Shown: piece after piece, positions 1-5,031 of the stretch
Layout of the letters: every line of letters starts with the position of its first letter
Position numbering within the stretch: the first letter of the stretch is position 1
Assembly: GCA_905236255.1 (NCBI GenBank)
Contig: CAJOPK010000158.1
Coordinates: 1-5,031 of the forward strand
Reading direction: 5' to 3'
Origin: an uncultured Selenomonadaceae bacterium
Lineage (GTDB): Bacteria; Bacillota; Negativicutes; Selenomonadales; Selenomonadaceae
Length of the DNA: 5,031 bases
The notes under the pieces: model-generated
What the model was told of the DNA's origin: nothing
Databases searched by the model: none
What the model saw: only the letters and a program-made list of their open reading frames with translations
Made by a program: the position numbers and the translations under genes

Positions 1-109
1 AATCGGTGAAGAAATTTTGACCGGCGAAATTGACTTTGAATTTCGCCGAAAGACTGTCGAAAAAATGAATCTTTTTGCGGATCGTCACCCGGTACTTGAC
101 AAAATGTAA
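1..109 (+). CDS. Carbon-nitrogen hydrolase (nitrilase superfamily), C-terminal fragment
   Basis: Only the last 35 codons are in the window; the reading frame begins at base 2 and ends with TAA at 107-109, with no internal stop. The visible peptide has the pattern EEILTGEID followed by a basic helix and ADRHPVLDKM. This resembles the usual end of nitrilase-superfamily amidohydrolases, where a strand of the type 'ILTAEID' is followed by an Arg-rich helix and a final 'DRRPDLY'-like tail. These enzymes hydrolyse nitriles, amides or N-carbamoyl compounds with a Glu-Lys-Cys triad, but the triad lies outside the window, so neither activity nor substrate can be assigned. The gene is convergent with rqcH and the two coding sequences overlap by 25 bases (85-109). 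The frame is sound; the family call rests on a short tail and is moderate. Confidence 0.6.
   Translation, partial: IGEEILTGEIDFEFRRKTVEKMNLFADRHPVLDKM
22..48. repeat. Perfect 10-bp inverted repeat at the convergent gene end
   Basis: CGGCGAAATT (22-31) and AATTTCGCCG (39-48) are exact reverse complements separated by the 7-base loop GACTTTG. The repeat lies inside the coding end of the carbon-nitrogen hydrolase gene and begins 36 bases past the rqcH stop as read on the minus strand. It could form a stable hairpin in either transcript. Neither side carries a run of T directly after the stem (minus strand reads GGTCAAAATTTC, plus strand reads AAAGACTGTC), so it is not a textbook intrinsic terminator. 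It may limit rqcH readthrough or protect the rqcH mRNA 3' end; this role is inference. Confidence 0.5.
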
Positions 110-1851
110 TCGCCGGTTTTCAAAACTTTTTCGAGAGTTTCATTTTCCGGAGTAACGTAAATCGTTTTCTGATTGGTGAAAACTACAAATCCCGGTTTTG
201 CGCCGGAAGGCTTTTTGACAAATTTACAGAGAACATAATCGACCGGAACATTTGAAGACCCTTGCGCCTTTGAAAAATAAACGGCAATTTGAGCGGCAAG
301 CAATAAATTTTCGTCGGAAACTTCCCCGCCTTCCGTGCGAATTATCACATGAGATCCGGTAATTTCTTTTGTATGCAACCATATATCCGTCGGTGCGGCA
401 ATTTTGAAAGTCAACCGGTCATTTTGGGAATTGTTTTTTCCGACCAAAATCTTCGTCCCGTCCGGCGCGGTAAATTCAAAAGGCTCGGCTTTTTTCCCTG
501 ATGAACTCTTTTTCTTTGCTTCCTTTAAATATCCGCCGGCAACAAGTTCAGATTTTATTTCCTCAATTTCGGCAAGAGATTCGGAAATGTTCAAAGAATG
601 TTCAAGCCCGGAAAGATAAGAAATTTCCGCCCGGCACTTTTCGAGTTGTTCCGAAATGTAACGGGTTGCGCGTTTAAGCTTGTCATATTTTTTGTACATA
701 TTTTGAATATTTGCCGCAATCGTCAAACGTCGATCAAGCGGAATTTTTATCGATTCGCCGTTCTCCCCGTAAATATCGGCGACAACAATTTCATCGTCGG
801 CATGATCCCGGAATTGATAGCGATAAGTGGAAAGATTGTCGGCAAGTATCCGTTGTTCGTCGGCATTTTCCGCAGTTTCAAGTTCATTTTGCAGGACGGA
901 AATTTTATTTTCGGCGCGCCGGAGTTCGTTATGCACAAGTTTTGAAAATCTTTCTTTGTCCGGCGGAGTATAACTGCCGGCAATTTTGTCCGCCTTTTCA
1001 AGCATTTCCGAAATCGTATCGAAAATTTGAATTTCGGCTTTCGGAAAATAATTTAATTTGACGGCGGAAATCGCAAGAATTTTCCCGGCATCTTTGACAA
1101 TGCAGGGCGCGGGATTTTTTGCGGAATCTCTTATTTCTTCAAGCGCGCCGGCAAGACTTTTGAAATCCGAATCGTCAAGATCCGAAATTTTTATTTCGGT
1201 CGAAAAACCTGCCGAAAAAATTGTTTCCTTAACCGACTGAGGGCCGAATCCCTGACAAACATTCATAATTGCCTTGTCTATCCGGAGTTCGGGAAAGTTT
1301 TTTATGCCTGCAACAATTTCGTCAATCCCGGTTTTAAAAATATCGAGTTTGTCCTGCGCGGGCGGCATTTGATAAATTTGACCGGGCAGAACCGTTCGGA
1401 CGCGACTGGTATTGGTGCCGATTTTTTTCAGGGCGGCAATTATCGTGCCTTCCGAAATCAAAATCAAATTGCTGTACTTCCCGATAAGTTCCGCCACCAA
1501 AGTGACCGTTTGAATTTTTCCGCCGGCTCCTATCGAATCGACATCAATAAAAATAATCCGGTCAAGTTCATGCCGGCGAATTGCGGCAATTCTTCCGCTC
1601 TCCAAATTTTTACGAAGTACCATGCAAAAGGTAGGCGGTTCCGGCAAATTTTCCGGCGCGCTTTCGGTTATGTAAATCGAGGGATTTTGCGGCGCGGTCG
1701 AAATTTTTACCAAAAAAGATTGTCCCGGTTGTCGAACGGTAAAAGTAAAATTTGACTTGCTCTGCTGAAAAATTTTGTCTATTCGTCCGCCGGTGAGTTT
1801 TTCGGAAAGTTCCGCAACAAGCGGGCGCATTGAAAATCCGTCCAAATTCAT
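85..1851 (-). CDS. rqcH: RqcH (NFACT family) ribosome quality control protein, alanine-tailing factor
   Basis: This 588-residue protein is close to the usual length of bacterial RqcH/YloA/FbpA-like proteins (about 570). In the family, RqcH binds 50S subunits with stalled peptidyl-tRNA and recruits Ala-tRNA to add C-terminal alanine tails that mark the chain for degradation. Visible domains: NFACT-N at about 1-180 with MNLDGF at the start, EPPTFCMVLRK (71-81), the key Asp97-Arg98 pair in HELDRI, Glu121 in AELIGKYSN, and TVLPGQIYQMPPAQDK (153-168); a helix-hairpin-helix stretch at about 185-220; a charged coiled-coil middle at about 295-440; and NFACT-R at about 458-575 with DGTKILVGKNNSQND, DIWLHTKEITGSHVII and VKKPSGAKPGFV. 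All hallmarks are intact. The ATG at 1851 aligns with the family N-terminus and has a ribosome-binding site inside the end of surE. Older databases name this family fibronectin-binding protein A; that role is secondary. Confidence 0.96.
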   Translation of the reverse strand: MNLDGFSMRPLVAELSEKLTGGRIDKIFQQSKSNFTFTVRQPGQSFLVKISTAPQNPSIYITESAPENLPEPPTFCMVLRKNLESGRIAAIRRHELDRIIFIDVDSIGAGGKIQTVTLVAELIGKYSNLILISEGTIIAALKKIGTNTSRVRTVLPGQIYQMPPAQDKLDIFKTGIDEIVAGIKNFPELRIDKAIMNVCQGFGPQSVKETIFSAGFSTEIKISDLDDSDFKSLAGALEEIRDSAKNPAPCIVKDAGKILAISAVKLNYFPKAEIQIFDTISEMLEKADKIAGSYTPPDKERFSKLVHNELRRAENKISVLQNELETAENADEQRILADNLSTYRYQFRDHADDEIVVADIYGENGESIKIPLDRRLTIAANIQNMYKKYDKLKRATRYISEQLEKCRAEISYLSGLEHSLNISESLAEIEEIKSELVAGGYLKEAKKKSSSGKKAEPFEFTAPDGTKILVGKNNSQNDRLTFKIAAPTDIWLHTKEITGSHVIIRTEGGEVSDENLLLAAQIAVYFSKAQGSSNVPVDYVLCKFVKKPSGAKPGFVVFTNQKTIYVTPENETLEKVLKTGDYILSSTG

Positions 1852-1855
1852 TTAT

Positions 1856-2617
1856 TCATGCCCCGCCTTTCAATCTTTCGGCAAGTTTTGGAATTTCTTC
1901 GTAATCGGTGGTATCGGCATGCAGTGGAGTTACCGAAACAAAACCGTGTTCGGTCGCGTAAATGTCCGTGCCTTCGCCGGTATCGAAATCTATAACTTTG
2001 CCGCCGACTTGAAAATAAGTTTTGCCGTCCGGATCCTTTTCCTTTTTAAATCCGTTCAGATAATCGCGCTTGCCGAGCCGGGCAACTTGAAATTCGGCTT
2101 TCCCGTTGCGATATTTTTTCGGAAAATTTATGTTGTGGAAAAAAATTCCGCCGAGTTCAATTTGCCGGCAAAAATATTGTGCGGTTGCCTCCGCCGCCGA
2201 TTCAAAGGGAATTTCGGAATTTAAATCAAGCGACACGGCGAGCGCGGGAAAATCATTCAAAAAGCCTTCCAATGCTGCGCCGACGGTGCCGGAATACAAG
2301 ACATCGGTTGCAAGATTTGCGCCGTCGTTTATCCCGGAAATCACGGCTCCCACAGTCGCGCCGGGATTCATTGTTTCCAGATAAATTTTTACGCAGTCGG
2401 TCGGGGTTCCGTCAATCGTTATAATATCAAAATCCGGATTGTCGATAATTTTGTATTCGATTCGCCTGAGGACGCTCAAGGCGTGTGACATACCGCTCTG
2501 CTGTTTCATCGGCGCGGAAATTGCAACTTCAATGTCCGGGATTTTTTTCAAGGCATAAGCCATAGCCCACAGACCTTTTCCTTCAATTCCGTCGTCATTT
2601 GTAAGTAAAACTTTCAT
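1856..2617 (-). CDS. surE: SurE, 5'/3'-nucleotidase (survival protein E)
   Basis: SurE enzymes are cytoplasmic, metal-dependent phosphatases that remove phosphate from 5'- and 3'-nucleoside monophosphates; some also act on short polyphosphate. The 253-residue product has the typical length. The N-terminus reads MKVLLTNDDGIEGKGL, with the paired metal ligands Asp8 and Asp9. The conserved serine is Ser41 in APMKQQSGMSHALS, and the third ligand region is SGINDGAN with Asn97. DGTPTDCV (69-76) and LYSGTVGAALEG (107-118) are further family blocks. The start is set at ATG 2617 because an almost ideal Shine-Dalgarno lies 5 bases upstream; the in-frame GTG at 2624-2626 overlaps that site. The gene lies between the spoVB-like gene (45-base gap) and rqcH (4-base gap), implying co-transcription. 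No truncation or missing catalytic residue is seen. Confidence 0.96.
   Translation of the reverse strand: MKVLLTNDDGIEGKGLWAMAYALKKIPDIEVAISAPMKQQSGMSHALSVLRRIEYKIIDNPDFDIITIDGTPTDCVKIYLETMNPGATVGAVISGINDGANLATDVLYSGTVGAALEGFLNDFPALAVSLDLNSEIPFESAAEATAQYFCRQIELGGIFFHNINFPKKYRNGKAEFQVARLGKRDYLNGFKKEKDPDGKTYFQVGGKVIDFDTGEGTDIYATEHGFVSVTPLHADTTDYEEIPKLAERLKGGA
1863..1870 (-). promoter_or_regulatory. Ribosome-binding site of rqcH, embedded in surE
   Basis: Read on the minus strand the bases are AAAGGCGG, matching AAAGGAGG at 7 of 8 positions, with 11 bases to the rqcH ATG. The site is made of the last surE codons (Lys-Gly-Gly-Ala-stop), so ribosomes ending surE translation would uncover it. This suggests translational coupling. 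Confidence 0.55.
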
Positions 2618-2622
2618 CACTG

Positions 2623-2630
2623 TCACCTCC
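2623..2630 (-). promoter_or_regulatory. Strong ribosome-binding site that fixes the surE start
   Basis: On the minus strand this reads GGAGGTGA, fully complementary to the UCACCUCC near the 3' end of 16S rRNA, with 5 bases (CAGTG) before the ATG at 2615-2617. It favours that ATG over the GTG codons at 2618-2620 and 2624-2626; the latter lies within the site itself. Confidence 0.9.
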
Positions 2631-2662
2631 GAAAAAATTTTCTGCCTGTCATAAAGTCCGGT

Positions 2663-4294
2663 TTATTTTTTAAAAATGCCGATTCCGGTAAAAAATCTTA
2701 CTCCGATCCTTCCGACAAGCGGGATTCTTTCCATATCTTCTTTTAAAAGTCCGCCGATAATCGCAAGAACCGCAACATACACAATACAACCGACAATGAC
2801 CGCGCCGAAAGTTGAAAACCAGGCAATTCCCCATTCCGTAATTGTAAAATCGTAAAAAGTTTTCACGACCAAAGCCATTACCGCCGCCGCGCCGATTGTT
2901 TTGAAAAGTTGACCCGGCTCAATTTTGTAGCCGATATATTTGTAAATGAAGTAAAGATTTATGAACGCCGCAACGCCCATGTCCGCCGCCGTTGCCCAAG
3001 CCGCGCCCATTATTCCGAGTGCCGGCATTGCCGTCAAAGTCCAATTCAACGCGACTTTTGCCGCCGCCGCCAAAATCATGTTGACCATCGGAATTGTGGT
3101 ATGACCCAAGCCCTGCAACACGCCCGTCGAAACCTGATGCAACCCCAGCAAAATTATCGAAACAGCCGAGATCATTACAGCCGGACCGGCTCCGGGTGCG
3201 TTGTAAATCAAAGTCGCTATCGGTGTCGCCAACAAAAATACGACCACAAATGCCGGAAAACAGACGAAATTTGAAATTCGGACGGCAGCCGCAGTTTGAC
3301 GATAAATTCGCGAATAATCCTTCAAAGCCCGCGCTTCCGAAATTGCCGGGACTATCGAAACGGCAAGAGAAGCCGTCAAAATTGTTGCAAGATTTATCAA
3401 AGGTACCGCCATTCCGGTCAAATATCCGAAAAGCTCCGTCGCCTGTCGCACGGAATAGCCGGCAACCTCCAATCTTTGCGGGACGATCATCAAGTCCAAA
3501 TTTGAAACGACCGGCAACATTATCGATGCCGCGCTGACCGGCAGGGATAATTTGAAAATTCTTTTGATTATGGAAAAAGCCGATTCTTTTTCCGATTCCG
3601 GCGAAGGTCTTAAATCCTTGCCGAATTTTTTGTATATGTTGCGATTCAATTTTATGTGGAAACAGACCAGCAAGATTAAGCCGGTTACCGCACCCGCAAG
3701 CGCGCCCAAACTTGCGCCCGCCGCCGCATAATCAAGTCCCCACGGCAAAAGCAAATCGGCAAGCACGATCATTGTTATTACACGGAAAATCTGTTCGACA
3801 ATCTGACTGACCGCCGTCGGTGTCATACTCTGCCAGCCCTGCAAATATCCGCGCGACGATGCAAGGAAAGTTACGAAGAAAACCGTCGGGGCAAGCGCAA
3901 CGACCGACATATAAGCGCGGGGATCTCTTATAAATTGCAAATCAATCAGCCACTGCGCCGAAAAATATGTAAGCACGGAGAAAAATATTCCGGTCAACAG
4001 CATCAAAAACATTGAGATTCGGAAAACTCTTTTTGCGCCGAAAATATCGTTGAGTGCGACGCGCTCGGCGGTTATTATCGAAATTGCAACCGGCACTCCG
4101 GCTTGTGATACGGTCATCGCGAAAAAGTAAATCGGAAAAGCCATTTGATAAAGTCCGATACCTTCGCCGCCCAAAATTCTTGAAACGAAAATCCAATTCA
4201 AAGAACCGATTACCTTGACCACAAAACTTGCTATGGTCAAAATAAACGTTCCCTTCAAAAATTTTTCGCCGTTGCCGGATTTTGTTTCTGCCAT
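2663..4294 (-). CDS. SpoVB/YtgP/MurJ-like MOP-superfamily flippase
   Basis: This is a 543-residue integral membrane protein of the polysaccharide biosynthesis/SpoVB branch of the MOP exporter superfamily. Members translocate lipid-linked precursors, including lipid II, across the cytoplasmic membrane; the exact cargo here is unknown. The start FLKGTFILT (12-20), SRILGGEGIGLYQMAFP (38-54), GVPVAIS (66-72), SRGYLQGWQSMTPTAVSQIVEQ (147-168, seen as a block) and LVPAISE-like IVPAISEA (314-321) match the family. Hydrophobic stretches suggest about 14 membrane segments, roughly at 14-36, 47-72, 91-112, 129-148, 165-184, 187-212, 244-265, 290-315, 340-365, 372-395, 402-424, 427-454, 464-484 and 491-515, with a charged loop at 216-240. 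The ATG at 4294 is the only usable start: upstream in-frame codons contain no ATG, GTG or TTG before a stop. Its Shine-Dalgarno is weak (GGACGGTG about 11 bases away). First gene of the probable operon with surE and rqcH. SpoVB, YtgP and other flippase subgroups cannot be separated by eye. Confidence 0.9.
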   Translation of the reverse strand: MAETKSGNGEKFLKGTFILTIASFVVKVIGSLNWIFVSRILGGEGIGLYQMAFPIYFFAMTVSQAGVPVAISIITAERVALNDIFGAKRVFRISMFLMLLTGIFFSVLTYFSAQWLIDLQFIRDPRAYMSVVALAPTVFFVTFLASSRGYLQGWQSMTPTAVSQIVEQIFRVITMIVLADLLLPWGLDYAAAGASLGALAGAVTGLILLVCFHIKLNRNIYKKFGKDLRPSPESEKESAFSIIKRIFKLSLPVSAASIMLPVVSNLDLMIVPQRLEVAGYSVRQATELFGYLTGMAVPLINLATILTASLAVSIVPAISEARALKDYSRIYRQTAAAVRISNFVCFPAFVVVFLLATPIATLIYNAPGAGPAVMISAVSIILLGLHQVSTGVLQGLGHTTIPMVNMILAAAAKVALNWTLTAMPALGIMGAAWATAADMGVAAFINLYFIYKYIGYKIEPGQLFKTIGAAAVMALVVKTFYDFTITEWGIAWFSTFGAVIVGCIVYVAVLAIIGGLLKEDMERIPLVGRIGVRFFTGIGIFKK

Positions 4295-4335
4295 TATATT
4301 TATAACACCGTCCGTATAATCAGAAATTTTCCTGC

Positions 4336-4363
4336 ATTATAGCATTTTTTGATTTATTGTACA
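4336..4363 (-). promoter_or_regulatory. Sigma-70/sigma-A-type promoter of the spoVB-like-surE-rqcH operon
   Basis: On the minus strand a perfect -10 TATAAT (4336-4341) is preceded by TGC (4342-4344), giving an extended -10 TGnTATAAT. Sixteen bases further upstream is TGTACA (4358-4363), which matches TTGACA at 4 of 6 positions. Transcription would begin near 4329, leaving an untranslated leader of about 35 bases before the ATG at 4294. The site lies in the only sizeable intergenic gap and points at the spoVB-like gene. Start position and activity are predicted only. Confidence 0.75.
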
Positions 4364-4369
4364 GCTTGC

Positions 4370-4386
4370 AAATTTTGAAAAAATTT
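4370..4386 (-). promoter_or_regulatory. A/T palindrome directly upstream of the -35, UP-element-like
   Basis: AAATTTT (4370-4376) and AAAATTT (4380-4386) are perfect inverted repeats around a 3-base centre, made only of A and T in the arms. Relative to the predicted start this spans about -41 to -57, the place where UP elements contact the RNA polymerase alpha subunit. It partly resembles the A-tract/T-tract UP pattern. A regulator operator is an equally open reading. Confidence 0.4.
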
Positions 4387-4504
4387 AAAGGCGGTCTTAA
4401 AATTAACACGGAAATTTGCGTAAAAAAATAAATCCGAGTTTTGTTTAATGACATTTCCGACCGATAACGGGCAGTGACAATTTTCACAATTCAGACACGG
4501 CAAG

Positions 4505-5031
4505 TCACAATTCGCTTAAAATTTTTTGACCGCCGTTTTTAAGCATACGCTTTGCAAGTTCTTCCCCAATTTTTGAAAGATCTGAATTTTTTTCTTCCGC
4601 AAAATCCCGGACAATTTCCCGCCCGTCGATTGACGAAATCACCGCACGAACTTTTACCCGGTCGCCGGAAATTTCCGCAAAAACTCCCGCCGGAACTTGA
4701 CAACTTCCGCCGATTACGTTCAAAAAATCCCGTTCGATTTTTACCGCCCGGCAAGTTTCGTCGTCATTCAAAAAGTTTATCAGATTTTCAACCGGTAAAT
4801 TGTCTTTGCGAGTTTCGACAGCCAAAGCCCCCTGACCCGCCGCCGGAATTATTTCGGTCAAAATTTTTCTTATTCTTTCGGAATGACCCAGTCGCTCCAA
4901 TCCCGCCGCCGCCAAAATTATTGCGTCAAATTCGCCGGCATCAAATTTTCTCAAACGGGTTTCCACATTCCCGCGCAGATTTTTTATTTTCAAGTCCGGG
5001 CGAATTGCGGAAATTTGAGCCGCCCGCCGCA
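4505..5031 (-). CDS. hemC: Porphobilinogen deaminase (hydroxymethylbilane synthase), C-terminal part
   Basis: The enzyme joins four porphobilinogen molecules into hydroxymethylbilane, the common precursor of haem, sirohaem and cobalamin, in the cytoplasm. The window holds 174 complete codons ending at TGA 4505-4507; the 5' part lies beyond the right edge. The frame is open to the edge and begins RRAAQISAIRPDL, the position of the substrate-binding 'SLRRxxQ' motif; the partial codon at the edge (?TG) fits the expected Leu. Then follow LRGNVETRL, DAIILAAAGLERLG, and PAAGQGALAVE. The cysteine that anchors the dipyrromethane cofactor is in GGSCQVPAG, codon 4700-4702. Compared with the usual length of about 310 residues, roughly 130 are missing. 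A TTG at 4991-4993 is not a real start, because homology continues upstream. Transcription is in the same direction as the spoVB-like gene, 210 bases downstream. Confidence 0.97.
   Translation of the reverse strand, partial: RRAAQISAIRPDLKIKNLRGNVETRLRKFDAGEFDAIILAAAGLERLGHSERIRKILTEIIPAAGQGALAVETRKDNLPVENLINFLNDDETCRAVKIERDFLNVIGGSCQVPAGVFAEISGDRVKVRAVISSIDGREIVRDFAEEKNSDLSKIGEELAKRMLKNGGQKILSEL

Larger units (their letters stand above)
4295..4504. other. 210-base intergenic spacer between hemC and the spoVB-like gene
   Basis: The spacer is A/T-rich and holds the promoter and the A/T palindrome listed separately. GCAAATTT (4368-4375) is repeated inverted as AAATTTGC (4412-4419). On the minus strand a T7 run lies at 4422-4428, but no stable stem precedes it, so no convincing hemC terminator is visible. 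The only hairpins near the hemC stop are weak (GTGA/TCAC with a 6-base loop; CCG/CGG with a 4-base loop). I see no small ORF with a ribosome-binding site and no recognisable RNA gene. Confidence 0.6.

Noticed and set aside
1182..1199. Hairpin CCGAAAT-TTTT-ATTTCGG inside rqcH
   Set aside because: The 7-bp stem with a 4-base loop is perfect, but it lies in the middle of conserved coding sequence. GAAATTT-type words are frequent throughout this window, so chance plus codon preference explains it.
1369..1755. 128-codon plus-strand open frame opposite the rqcH N-terminal domain
   Set aside because: It is antisense to the highly conserved NFACT-N region and has no independent support.
1775..2224. 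149-codon open frame on the plus strand opposite the rqcH/surE junction
   Set aside because: It lies antisense to the conserved surE and rqcH genes, has no ribosome-binding site that I can see, and its peptide shows no recognisable domain. It is explained by the codon usage of the true genes.
2618..2626. GTG codons upstream of the surE ATG as possible starts (256 or 254 residues)
   Set aside because: GTG 2624-2626 is part of the Shine-Dalgarno itself, and ATG 2617 gives the canonical MKVLLTNDDG beginning with correct spacing.
2909..3537. Overlapping plus-strand open frames of 121 and 147 codons opposite the spoVB-like gene
   Set aside because: The peptides are very rich in Arg, Ser and Pro, as expected from antisense reading of a membrane protein gene. 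No family resemblance or initiation signal was seen.
4292..4297. Second TATAAT overlapping the start codon of the spoVB-like gene
   Set aside because: The hexamer 17 bases upstream is GATTAT, a poor -35, and transcription would start inside the gene. The promoter at 4336-4363 is much better placed.
4666..4677. 12-base palindrome CGGAAATTTCCG within hemC
   Set aside because: It is inside the coding region of the C-terminal domain, with no loop and no nearby promoter. It looks like another product of frequent GGAAATTT words.
537..4940. About nine copies of GCCGGC scattered through the window, often followed by A, as a possible DNA-uptake or Chi-like word
   Set aside because: Most copies are in the same frame and encode Ala-Gly (GCC GGC), so codon choice explains them. 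A whole-genome word count with strand bias would be needed to reopen this.

Overview
This 5,031-base window looks like an ordinary chromosomal segment of a Bacillota-type bacterium (Firmicutes), possibly Negativicutes. That placement is an inference from protein style: a full-length bacterial RqcH, a SpoVB-family exporter starting FLKGTFILT, and a strong GGAGGTGA ribosome-binding site. No marker gene settles it. I see no mobile element, CRISPR array, tRNA, rRNA or phage gene. Coding density is very high; the only sizeable non-coding stretch is 210 bases (4295-4504).

Layout, left to right. Bases 1-109 (+) hold the last 35 codons of a gene resembling the C-terminus of a carbon-nitrogen hydrolase (nitrilase superfamily). 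Its end overlaps, tail to tail, the end of rqcH (85-1851, -). Upstream of rqcH on the same strand are surE (1856-2617, -) and a SpoVB/YtgP/MurJ-like multidrug/oligosaccharidyl-lipid/polysaccharide (MOP) family transporter (2663-4294, -). After the 210-base spacer comes the 3' part of hemC (4505 to the right edge, -).

The three complete genes form a probable operon read right to left: spoVB-like, then surE (45-base gap), then rqcH (4-base gap). A good sigma-70/sigma-A-type promoter lies just upstream of the spoVB-like gene, with an extended -10 (TGCTATAAT), a partial -35 and an A/T-rich element behind it. I found no convincing terminator after hemC, so readthrough into the operon is also possible.

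The products act in separate processes: tetrapyrrole synthesis (HemC), lipid-linked precursor export for the envelope (SpoVB-like), nucleotide dephosphorylation (SurE) and rescue of stalled 50S subunits by alanine tailing (RqcH). I found no undescribed system. The points worth a second look are the convergent gene end with its perfect 10-bp inverted repeat, the promoter architecture, and the surE-rqcH translational arrangement.
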